Positions 27,213-35,295 of a stretch of 64,000 bases of DNA are shown piece after piece. Source of the DNA: JABGPL01 sp964387885. GTDB lineage: Bacteria > Electryoneota > AABM5-125-24 > Hatepunaeales > Hatepunaeaceae. The notes below the pieces were generated by a model that made no database searches, was not told the DNA's origin, and worked only from the letters and a program-made list of their open reading frames with translations. A program made the position numbers and the translations under genes. The stretch lies in contig CAYLYZ010000005.1 in the NCBI GenBank assembly GCA_964387885.1, positions 23,682 to 87,681 on the forward strand, given 5' to 3'. Every line of letters begins with the position of its first letter. The first letter of the stretch is position 1.

Positions 27213-28508
27213 TTACTCCATCTCGACTTTGAATATTAAGAGTTTACCGGTTCGGTTAACTTCTCTTAGTACTCCATCGGAGAACTCTTCCTCAAACATC
27301 TTTCTTAGTTTTCGCGATACTTTTGAGGGTTTCGCATATTTTTCGTTATCAACCCATATTAAATAATCGAGTGTCTGGGATGTAGCAACGACCTCCTTAT
27401 ATCTTTCGTTCTTAGTGATTTCGTCCAGGATTTCCGCAAAAATATCCTGGATATCCGTAACCTCATCAGCATCGAAATCAGTTGAAATACTCACAATTAC
27501 TTTGTACTGCAAACCATTCTTAATGTCCTCTTTCCAATATGCGGTTGTAAGGCTTAAGACCTTATCCACTCCATCCGCAACAGCATTTTCAATCAGCACC
27601 AATTCAGGATCTGTCGTAGATGGTGAATAACCGGTGGCAGATCCCAACAAGCGTGATGTGGTCGTCTCGTATGCGTTTACGTTTATTATTGCCTTTTTGG
27701 TTCCAAACTTGTCATCTGCGACATTTATCTTGTAAGTAATATAAATATCACTGCCAATCGACAGTGCTAACCGATACGAATAATCCTCTTCTACATCTCC
27801 TAATGATTGCTGAGCTGCGGAAAAATCGGCTATCTTTGAAGACTGCTCGGGAACAATAACATCGTATCTTTTTGTTGAGAGATACTCCTTGATTACCGTA
27901 GCTCCCTGCTGGAGCTTCGGATCTGACTGAAGAACATCAATTGGATTTTTCCCTTTCTTAACTTCAGGTAAAACCATAATATTTGGCAGTCCCATTTCTT
28001 CAGCAAGTTCAGCCTTGATGATACCTTGGGCAACGAATTCATTTCGAATTGCCTCTCGGTTCACCTTGAATGCCTTTTCAATGAGCAGCTCATATTTCCT
28101 TTTCTTCTTAATTTCACGCTTGGTGCGTTTAAGAAGTTCCGTACCTTCCCAGGCTATAAACCTGCGGAGGTTTTCAAGCTCAAAGAAAGATTCCTGAATT
28201 TCAGTGAATGCGAGTTTTTCTTCAGCTTGAGTAAGTAATGGAGTTGTACCACCGAGGATTACGAAGTATACTGCAGTTCTGCGAGCATCATCTTCAGCAC
28301 TTTTAAGTAGATAATTCTCGCGATCTTTTGATTTGGAGTCACCCTTTTCCCAGATACCAGTCCCTCCGGCGTAAACCATTAATTCCATTGGGTTGGCAGA
28401 TTCTATCAGTGTCCCTTGTTTGGAACGAGGCATGTTGCTGCCATCAATTTCAAATGCTAATCCTGAAATCAGACAGACTATCACTGCCAGACCTATCCAT
28501 CGTGTCAT
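27213..28508 (-). CDS. Exported envelope protein of LPP20/FlgT/DUF6175-like type
   Basis: 431 residues from the ATG at 28508, chosen because GGAGG lies eight bases before it and a signal peptide (about 1-23) starts there; an upstream in-frame ATG would add 21 residues. Residues about 40-170 have the 'A-x-G-x-G-I ... A-x-x-D-A-R-R-x-A-V-Y' pattern of LPP20/FlgT N-terminal domains. PNIMVLPEVKKGKNP and the alpha/beta segment ending IGSDIYITYKINVADD resemble DUF6175-type proteins as I remember them. It heads the LPP20 run and lies three bases from the next gene. It is probably periplasmic. The family call is tentative. Confidence 0.55.
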   Translation of the reverse strand: MTRWIGLAVIVCLISGLAFEIDGSNMPRSKQGTLIESANPMELMVYAGGTGIWEKGDSKSKDRENYLLKSAEDDARRTAVYFVILGGTTPLLTQAEEKLAFTEIQESFFELENLRRFIAWEGTELLKRTKREIKKKRKYELLIEKAFKVNREAIRNEFVAQGIIKAELAEEMGLPNIMVLPEVKKGKNPIDVLQSDPKLQQGATVIKEYLSTKRYDVIVPEQSSKIADFSAAQQSLGDVEEDYSYRLALSIGSDIYITYKINVADDKFGTKKAIINVNAYETTTSRLLGSATGYSPSTTDPELVLIENAVADGVDKVLSLTTAYWKEDIKNGLQYKVIVSISTDFDADEVTDIQDIFAEILDEITKNERYKEVVATSQTLDYLIWVDNEKYAKPSKVSRKLRKMFEEEFSDGVLREVNRTGKLLIFKVEME

Positions 28509-28640
28509 TATATTTCCCTCCGGTAGAATTCTCAAAGGACCTGCATTATTACAAAAATATAAAGTTCTCACTTCGCAGAGTCAATAGGAAAAAAAGGCAC
28601 TATTATACCTAATTCAATGACAGCCTCGAACAACAGACCG

Positions 28641-29816
28641 TCATTCACGCGATTCCCAATAGCGTTTAACACCCTTGAAAGCATGATAAGCACCGAGAAT
28701 CCCAGCGATATTCATCGCCAAAAAGTGAAAAGCTGATGTTGCAAATATCACCCGTTTTCCGAATTTATCCAGAAAGCCACCAATTAAGGCTAAAATAATA
28801 ATTGCACCAATCAAAATCGCCGTTGTTTGATAAAACGGGCAGAAATCACATATCAAGAAAATAGAGACTGCTCCTGAAGCAAATAGAAATGGACTTATCC
28901 AACGCAATATTTTATAACATATTACGAGGATAAAATCAAGAAATCCCGCTTTCCAACTAAGGCTTAAAACCCTTGGTATACTAAGGAAATTATATGCCGC
29001 CATCCTGGTTCGACGACCAAATTCCGCTTTTATAGTATCAAGGGTCTCTTCTGATGCACTTGCCTCAGGAATCATCAATACCCTATATCCCAAAGCTCTG
29101 ACTTCAAGAGGAATCACAAGGTCATCATGAACAGGCGTGCTCCCGAGAGGTCTAAATAATTTTTTCCTGAGCGAGTAAAATCCACCAAAGGCTCCGATAA
29201 CTCTTCCCAACTTGCTAAGCCCGATTTTTATATTGCTCTCATACCCGGCAAATTGTCCCTCACCCTCTACATTTTTACCGGATAATGGTGGAATCCGATT
29301 TAAAACACCACAAACTGCGCCAACACGAGGATCACTATAGGGTTGAATCAGTTTTTTTATTGCATTTTTTCTAAACTCAATGTTTGCATCTGTAATTACC
29401 ACAATATCATGCTTCGCAATTGGAATAATTGAATCCAGTATGCCGAACTTCCCGCTTCGATCAGGCATTTCAATCAACTCGACTCCACGATCAACATAGG
29501 ATCGCACAATTTCAACAGTTCTGTCATTTGATTGATCGGAAGCAATCAGAATCTGCAACTTCTCTTTGGGATAATCGCTTTCGAGCAGATTTTCAATTCT
29601 TGCACCAATATGATTTTCTTCATTATGAGCAGGAACCAGGACGGTAACTGAGGGTAGATTGTCATCATTAAATGCACGTATGTCCGTCGGTTTTTTGCGG
29701 TAAACTATCGGAGCAATCAGTTTAAGGAATAAATACGGAAAACCGATATATGTAATGAAAACACCTAATACCGATATCCAGAAAATAATTGAGGCCGTTG
29801 CCTGAATGTTGGTCAT
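28641..29816 (-). CDS. Membrane-bound family 2 glycosyltransferase
   Basis: 391 residues. One N-terminal membrane segment (about 8-28) is followed by a GT-A catalytic domain: VTVLVPAHNEENHIGARIENLL, ASDQSNDRT, and the metal-binding ITDANIEF. A later HDDLVIPLEVRALGYRVLMIPEA supplies the putative catalytic base, and RRTRM stands where processive enzymes have QxxRW. Three membrane segments follow at the C-terminus. The nucleotide sugar and acceptor are unknown; such enzymes often build exopolysaccharide or cell-wall glycans. I chose the ATG at 29816 because it overlaps the stop of the TPR gene (ATGA), implying translational coupling. An upstream ATG at 29855 is the alternative. Confidence 0.85.
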   Translation of the reverse strand: MTNIQATASIIFWISVLGVFITYIGFPYLFLKLIAPIVYRKKPTDIRAFNDDNLPSVTVLVPAHNEENHIGARIENLLESDYPKEKLQILIASDQSNDRTVEIVRSYVDRGVELIEMPDRSGKFGILDSIIPIAKHDIVVITDANIEFRKNAIKKLIQPYSDPRVGAVCGVLNRIPPLSGKNVEGEGQFAGYESNIKIGLSKLGRVIGAFGGFYSLRKKLFRPLGSTPVHDDLVIPLEVRALGYRVLMIPEASASEETLDTIKAEFGRRTRMAAYNFLSIPRVLSLSWKAGFLDFILVICYKILRWISPFLFASGAVSIFLICDFCPFYQTTAILIGAIIILALIGGFLDKFGKRVIFATSAFHFLAMNIAGILGAYHAFKGVKRYWESRE

Positions 29817-32800
29817 GGCAGAGTTTTCATCATTTGATCTGCTTTTTGTCCCCAATGATCAACACCATGTGTTGATTTAACTCTCTCAAGCAGTCTTTGT
29901 GCATCCGGAATTTTATCAATGTCTATCATCAACCGGGCAGCTTCAATTTGGGCATGTGCAATCCAATCCACATATGCTTCAAATAAATATCGAACCTTTA
30001 AATAACCATCTATTGCTTCCTGGGTTCTCCCTAATTGAGATAGAATTCGACCCGTTTCAAATTGCGCCTCAGCTCCGACCTCATCTGATCTCTCCACTGA
30101 AATTCGCATCACCCTTTCCAACGCTTCTTCACTTCGTCCCAGATCTGATAATGCTCGCGCAGTTTCAACCTCGGCTCTGGCAGAGATTGGATCTAATGAT
30201 TTTTCTGTGATTAGTTGTTTAAGCAGCTCTAATGACTGGTCAGGTTTCCCGAAAGCTCGCAGGATCGTACCTTCGAGAAGTCTTGCTTCACGGGCAATCT
30301 CCGCAGTTGGATGATTGGTGCGAATTCTAATAAAAAATGGCAGAGACGCCGTTGAATCTCCAAGTCCCACCTGAACCTGTCCGGAAAAAAATAGTGCTTG
30401 TGGTGTGAGAGAATGGTTGGTAAATCGCTTTTCCATTTCCGCCCATGTGTTAAGCGCTTCAATGGAATCCATCGCCCCAAGATGAGCTCTCCCTTTCCAG
30501 AGAAATGCTGCAGGAGCTAATTCGCTCTCCGGATAATGCTGAATCAACCTTTCATATGCACCCGCAGCATGTAAATAGTCACCGTTATTATACAGCAGAT
30601 CACCTATTCGCATGGCAAGATCATCAACCAGAGGACTGTCCGGATTGTCTTCGGCAAATTGATCTGCGACCTTCATAGCCCGATCCATATCTCCGAGTTG
30701 GACAGCACACCACTGCAATCCACTGATAGCATCTCCGACTATCGGAGAATCCGGGAAGTCACTGATAACTCTCTCATATCCATCAGCAGCTTCTTTGAAG
30801 CGTTTCAGATTATAGAGCGCATCAGCATAGCCATAGGTAGCTTGTGGCAGATAGGGTGAAGAAGAAAAGGTCAAAGAGAACTCTGTATACTTCTCTGCAG
30901 CTTCTTCAAAACGTTCGGCTCTGAAGAGTGACCACCCTACCATATACAGAGCATCATCCCCGAGTTCAGAACCGGGATATGCATCTGCATGAAAGCTGAA
31001 CCCACCGGCAGCTTCGCTGAATCGATCGAGTTTCAGGAGCGTCACTGCCCATTGATAATGTGCCCTGAGATGCTCATCTCCATCGGGATATTTAGTATAA
31101 AATCGTCGATATGCCTCTTCTGCTCGCTTATAATCCTTCGCACTGAAACGACTGTCTGCAATTCTAAGCTCAGCATCAAGAGCATATTTACTATCCGGAT
31201 GCTTCTCAATAAAATCTGTAAACATATCTGCAGCCGTTCCAAACTCACCGTTTTTATAAAGTGCCCATCCTCGACCATATCTGGCTTCTTCAATCATTGC
31301 ACTTTCCGGGAAACGCTGAATCAATGAACGATATGCGGACTCAGCTCCTCGCGCATCACCGGCATTGTATCGCGTTTCACCCAACCAGAATAATGCATCC
31401 TGAATACGGTCTGAATCAGGATATTTCTCTATCAGGTCTTCATAATATTTTGCAGCCTGTTCATTGTTTTCAGTTTTATGAGAAAGATACCCGACCGAAA
31501 ACAACATCTCTTCTTCATCTTCAGGATGAGGATTCAAGCTCAAGCCAATCTTGCACGCTTCAAGAGCGCGATTGTCTTCTCCATCTGATTGCAAGGTTGC
31601 GCCCTGTAAACGATAAACCCTGGCGCGCGATTGATCGTCCATCGGAGCTTGAACAGCTACTTCAAGTGTCTTTGAAGCAACTCTATAATCCCCCAGACGA
31701 AAAAGCTCCCTTCCAACCTCAGTTAATGACATTCCTGCTTCGGGAGACTCTGGCCACTGTTCAGCAACACGCCGCCATAGTTGAAGAGCTCCTTCCTCTT
31801 CACCTGCCTTTGATAATGCTGATGCAGCCTCATATAACGCCTGAGGAGCAAGATCGCTTTCCGGGAATCTCTCCGCCACCTGAGAAAACCATTTTCCAGC
31901 TTCTGGAAATGACTGCAATTCAGAAGCAATCCAACCAAGTGCAAACATCGATTGTGGAGCCGGATCAGAACTGGAATCGGCTTCTATTACTTTCAGATAA
32001 TATGACTGTGCCTCAACATGATTTTTATTCTCATATTGGATTTCACCAAGCAGAAAATTGGCATGCCGCTTGATTTCCTCTTCGACCTGAAGATTGATGA
32101 CTTTTTCGAGAAGTTCACCTGCACCAGATGAATCCCCGGTTTTATGGCGCAGGAAGCCGGCTCGATATAGGGCAGACGGTGTTGATTCTGCCTGAGGGTA
32201 ACTCGTCCAGACTATGTAATATGCAGCGAGTGCAGCATCGAAGTCACCACGCTGTTCATGGATATATCCGGTTGAATAGGCTGCCCATGGAGTATAGTGA
32301 TGTTCGGGATACCTATCAACCAGATTTCGGTAGCTCCGCAAAGCCAGGGAAGTATCGCCCGAAGCCAGAGCAGATTCCCCGGTCCAGTAAATCGCATCCG
32401 GTATTAAATGACTGATAGGGTGATCAGATTGAAGCCTGGCAAGAGTTGTTTGTGCTTCATCATATTGCCCTGATTCAAATGATGCTTGTCCAATTCTGAG
32501 TAACGCTTCATCAACAAGTTCGGAAAAAGGGTGTTTAGTGACGAAACTATCCATAGCATTCTTGCAAGCTTTCCATCCATTTAGGCGGAAATGACACTCT
32601 CCCATCAGATAAAGCGCTTGAGGAGCTCGGTCACCATCTTGCCAGCGTATAAGATACTCATTGAATCGAGATACCGCTCTCTCAAATTGCCCATCACGAT
32701 ACAAACCAACACCATATGCAAACTCTTTATCTGATTCGGCATTGGCATGTGCTGAACTCGCAAAAATACAGAGCAGAAGAAACAAGATTACTACATTTGA

Positions 32801-32851
32801 AGCAGAAACCTTTACTCCGCCGACATTTTTCCAATCTTGAGAAGGGTTCAA
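29813..32851 (-). CDS. Large exported TPR-repeat protein
   Basis: 1012 residues: a signal peptide (about 15-37, ending AHANA), then more than twenty tetratricopeptide-like repeats of the YbgF/BamD type (A-x-Y-x-x-G-x-x-x-x-x-x-g-d-x-x-x-A-x-x-x-y-x-x-v-i-x-x-y-P-x-s). It is almost entirely alpha-solenoid, so it should be a periplasmic protein-binding scaffold. Its last codons overlap the glycosyltransferase start by four bases, so the two are made together; the TPR protein might recruit a polysaccharide assembly complex, as in other exopolysaccharide systems. No catalytic domain is visible. Confidence 0.85.
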   Translation of the reverse strand: MNPSQDWKNVGGVKVSASNVVILFLLLCIFASSAHANAESDKEFAYGVGLYRDGQFERAVSRFNEYLIRWQDGDRAPQALYLMGECHFRLNGWKACKNAMDSFVTKHPFSELVDEALLRIGQASFESGQYDEAQTTLARLQSDHPISHLIPDAIYWTGESALASGDTSLALRSYRNLVDRYPEHHYTPWAAYSTGYIHEQRGDFDAALAAYYIVWTSYPQAESTPSALYRAGFLRHKTGDSSGAGELLEKVINLQVEEEIKRHANFLLGEIQYENKNHVEAQSYYLKVIEADSSSDPAPQSMFALGWIASELQSFPEAGKWFSQVAERFPESDLAPQALYEAASALSKAGEEEGALQLWRRVAEQWPESPEAGMSLTEVGRELFRLGDYRVASKTLEVAVQAPMDDQSRARVYRLQGATLQSDGEDNRALEACKIGLSLNPHPEDEEEMLFSVGYLSHKTENNEQAAKYYEDLIEKYPDSDRIQDALFWLGETRYNAGDARGAESAYRSLIQRFPESAMIEEARYGRGWALYKNGEFGTAADMFTDFIEKHPDSKYALDAELRIADSRFSAKDYKRAEEAYRRFYTKYPDGDEHLRAHYQWAVTLLKLDRFSEAAGGFSFHADAYPGSELGDDALYMVGWSLFRAERFEEAAEKYTEFSLTFSSSPYLPQATYGYADALYNLKRFKEAADGYERVISDFPDSPIVGDAISGLQWCAVQLGDMDRAMKVADQFAEDNPDSPLVDDLAMRIGDLLYNNGDYLHAAGAYERLIQHYPESELAPAAFLWKGRAHLGAMDSIEALNTWAEMEKRFTNHSLTPQALFFSGQVQVGLGDSTASLPFFIRIRTNHPTAEIAREARLLEGTILRAFGKPDQSLELLKQLITEKSLDPISARAEVETARALSDLGRSEEALERVMRISVERSDEVGAEAQFETGRILSQLGRTQEAIDGYLKVRYLFEAYVDWIAHAQIEAARLMIDIDKIPDAQRLLERVKSTHGVDHWGQKADQMMKTLP

Positions 32852-33002
32852 AGCGTTAAGCTATCTGTTGTTTTTGTGCAGAAATACTGAATATAAATGG
32901 AACAGTTCATAATTAGAAAAGTTCCCAGGTTACACCCGTTGTAATATATGCTGTACACAGAGATGTGTCAAGCATCGAAACAGGTCTGTTGTCCGCGGAT
33001 AA

Positions 33003-34082
33003 TCAAACGTTAAATCTTACGTTCATTACATCTCCGTCCCGCATAATATATTCTTTCCCTTCCAGACGCATCTTGCCCGTTTTTTTAAGCTCAATTTCAG
33101 ATCCCGCATTGAGTAAATCTGCCCAGTTATACATTTCTGCGCGGATAAATCCTCTTGCAATGTCTTCGTGAATAACACGTGCAGCCTTGACTGCAGATGA
33201 CCCCTTTGCAACTGACCAGGCTCGTGATTCTTTTGGTCCGATGGTTAAAAAGGTTATCAAGCCCATCAACTCAAATGTCGCTTCAATAATCCGGTCGAGA
33301 GCAGGCAGTGAAAAACCGAGTTCGTCCATAAAGGGAGCTCGTTCTTCTTCATCCAACATGTTAATTTCAGACTCCATACCAGCCGCGACAGCCACCCATT
33401 TAACATGATCTCGGAGGCAGCCCACCTTTTCTCGCATCTCAGCAAGATGAGTTTCCGCTTCCTGAGCGTTTTCATCACCAAGGTTTAAAACCACAAGAAG
33501 CGGTTTCATACTGAGAAAAGAAAATCCACGCAGTCTTTTTTGCTCATCAGGTGTAAACTCCAGATCGCGTAACGATCCCTCAGCAGCAAGTTGCACCCGG
33601 CACTTTTCAAGCAGTTCAGATTCATTTTTTGATTCTTTGTCGTGCATTTTGGAAAGTCGGGTCAACCTCCTCTCCACAACATCAAGGTCGCTGATGATGA
33701 ATTCAAAAGCCGCATCACTCAGATCACGGAGTGGATCTACGTTTCCTGCGGGATGTGAAACTATCGGATTTTCAAAATCTCGAACCACTATTGCAAGCAT
33801 ATCTGCTCCACGCAGTTCGGATAAGTACCATGCGGGATATGGCTCTGGCTTATCAGATTTGGCAGCATATCCCGGCACATCAACGTAATCTACAGTTGCA
33901 TGCACAATCTTTCTCGCTTTAACTATTTCCGCAAGCTGATCTAATCGATCATCATTCAGTTTCGCAACTCCACGCCGAGTTTCGCGACTACTCGCATCAA
34001 AACTGCCCAGCTCCTGGTTAGTTAATATTGAAAAAAGTGTAGATTTTCCGGACAACGGCGGTCCGACTATTCCACATTCCAT
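33003..34082 (-). CDS. ychF: YchF/Obg-family GTPase (redox-regulated ATPase)
   Basis: 359 residues from the ATG at 34082, chosen because AGGA lies upstream and YchF proteins begin right at the P-loop strand; an in-frame start at 34172 would add 30 unlike residues. The P-loop GPPLSGKST (7-15) is followed by DVPGYAAKSDKP (G3) and VVLNLGDEN in place of the G4 NKxD, consistent with the relaxed, ATP-preferring G4 of YchF. A C-terminal TGS domain is visible (GLITFLTIGPKESRAWSVAKGSSAVKAARVIHEDIARGF). YchF associates with ribosomes and stress responses. It is divergent from typical YchF in the first third. A divergent SOS-like promoter lies upstream. Confidence 0.85.
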   Translation of the reverse strand: MECGIVGPPLSGKSTLFSILTNQELGSFDASSRETRRGVAKLNDDRLDQLAEIVKARKIVHATVDYVDVPGYAAKSDKPEPYPAWYLSELRGADMLAIVVRDFENPIVSHPAGNVDPLRDLSDAAFEFIISDLDVVERRLTRLSKMHDKESKNESELLEKCRVQLAAEGSLRDLEFTPDEQKRLRGFSFLSMKPLLVVLNLGDENAQEAETHLAEMREKVGCLRDHVKWVAVAAGMESEINMLDEEERAPFMDELGFSLPALDRIIEATFELMGLITFLTIGPKESRAWSVAKGSSAVKAARVIHEDIARGFIRAEMYNWADLLNAGSEIELKKTGKMRLEGKEYIMRDGDVMNVRFNV

Positions 34083-34398
34083 TCTATGTCCTAAAGGTTT
34101 TCGGATTCTATGATTTTGTTTCGGGAAACAGAGCCTATCAGGTCGAACTGCGCTCCTGCCCCGAGCAACCAATTAATATAATACCATAACTATAATAAAC
34201 TGTAATCTTTCGAGCATTTCTAATCAATTGCATTACATTTCAGGTGAAATTAAACATGAGATAAACCACAATAAATAGAAATTAGTTTGTGCAAAAAAAA
34301 TCAACATATTTTCAGAATACACTTGACAACTGAACTAATGTTCAGTATATTTCTCACGAAACATGTTTTCATTAGATTAAATACAAGGAGTCAAAAAA
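34083..34398. other. Divergent intergenic region between ychF and the VOC gene
   Basis: This 316-base region holds the plus-strand promoter with an SOS-like box (34323-34351). The left half, next to ychF, is AT-rich and contains no other recognisable element; the ychF promoter is expected there. Confidence 0.5.
34323..34351 (+). promoter_or_regulatory. Promoter with SOS-box-like operator in the spacer
   Basis: TTGACA (34323-34328), a 17-base spacer and TATATT (34346-34351). The spacer consists of one base plus CTGAACTAATGTTCAG (34330-34345), a perfect inverted repeat with core GAAC-N4-GTTC, the LexA-box type known in Firmicutes and other phyla. A bound repressor would cover the whole core promoter. 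It drives the VOC gene and possibly the DinB gene further on. Confidence 0.7.
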
Positions 34399-34752
34399 AT
34401 GAGTAATCCAGTCGTTCATTTCGAAATTGCCACAAAGGACAGCGCAAAAGCATGTGAATTTTATGGCAAATTATTCAACTGGAATATCCGTGTTATGGAT
34501 ACTATGAACTATTCTCTCGTTGAAGAAGGTGAAGGCGGCATACCTGGTGGTATCTTTCAGGGAGAAGAGGATCAATGCCCACCATATGTCACAATTTATG
34601 TTAAGGTGGATGACCTTCAGAAAAGTCTCGACCATGCAATCGAGTTAGGAGGCACACAGGTTGTCCCTCCAACCCACATTTCAGAAGCAGGTTCTTTCGC
34701 GATGTTCAGTGATCCGGATGGAAACGTCATCGGCTTATGGAAGGCAGCGTAG
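34399..34752 (+). CDS. VOC-superfamily (glyoxalase/bleomycin-resistance-like) protein
   Basis: 117 residues containing two beta-alpha-beta-beta-beta modules. The first begins PVVHFEIATKDSAKACEFYGKLFNW; the second begins YVTIYVKVDDLQKSLDHAIELGG and ends FAMFSDPDGNVIGLW. Fold metal-ligand positions are His7 and Glu9 region and the FSDPDGN..GLW segment, but the pattern alone does not fix the reaction. The family covers isomerases, dioxygenases and binding proteins. AGGAG lies eight bases before the ATG. It is the first gene after the SOS-like promoter, which hints at a stress role, possibly detoxification. Confidence 0.85.
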   Translation: MSNPVVHFEIATKDSAKACEFYGKLFNWNIRVMDTMNYSLVEEGEGGIPGGIFQGEEDQCPPYVTIYVKVDDLQKSLDHAIELGGTQVVPPTHISEAGSFAMFSDPDGNVIGLWKAA

Positions 34753-34906
34753 AATCTGATTATTTGATGTTTCCCTGCACTACAGGGGAATACGGATAGA
34801 ATATCATATCGGACCAAACTCTTTCACATTCATGGTGTGTAACTCAATCCGGATTTTCAAATCACTGGAAGGTCCGGGTTGTATTTAACAACATAAAGTA
34901 AGCAAA

Positions 34907-34922
34907 TACCTGATATCAGGTA
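34907..34922. promoter_or_regulatory. Perfect 16-base palindrome upstream of DUF6504-like gene
   Basis: TACCTGATATCAGGTA ends 17 bases before the TTG start of the DUF6504-like gene, after a possible small hairpin (CCCTG-CACTA-CAGGG, near 34774-34788). It may be an operator or a hairpin near the ribosome site. Confidence 0.4.
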
Positions 34923-34939
34923 CAATTTGGAACAGGAAA

Positions 34940-35194
34940 TTGCAGTACGAATCTCTCACTGAACCAATTGAGGTCATTGTACATTTTGCCTCAAACGGAA
35001 TCAGACCCATCCGTTTTCTGTGGCGAGGAGCAGCTCATCGAGTCGAAACTGTTCGAGGAAAATGGACAACTCTTGAAGGACAACGGCAATGCCGCCATTT
35101 CGCTGTAACCGCAGATGGTGTTGGTAACTGCGAAATAGTATTTGATCTCGATTCAATGATTTGGAAAATCGAATCCGTTGCAGTCATGAACTAA
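34940..35194 (+). CDS. Small DUF6504-like protein beside DinB
   Basis: 84 residues starting at TTG with GGAACA about five bases upstream. The sequence (EPIEVIVHFASNGIRPIRFLWRGAAHRVETVRGKW ... HFAVTADGVGNCEIVFDLDSMIWKIESV) resembles DUF6504 proteins, small beta-rich proteins that in many genomes lie next to error-prone polymerase genes. Here dinB starts 101 bases downstream on the same strand. The position suggests a role in translesion synthesis, but no biochemical function is known to me. Family call is from pattern and context. Confidence 0.5.
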   Translation: MQYESLTEPIEVIVHFASNGIRPIRFLWRGAAHRVETVRGKWTTLEGQRQCRHFAVTADGVGNCEIVFDLDSMIWKIESVAVMN

Positions 35195-35295
35195 ATATTC
35201 ACATCAAATTACATTGTAATTTCACAAGCAAGGTAACATGTTTTAAGTTGGAAACAATCGGATGAAAGATAATCTAAATATAGCCTTGGGCAATA

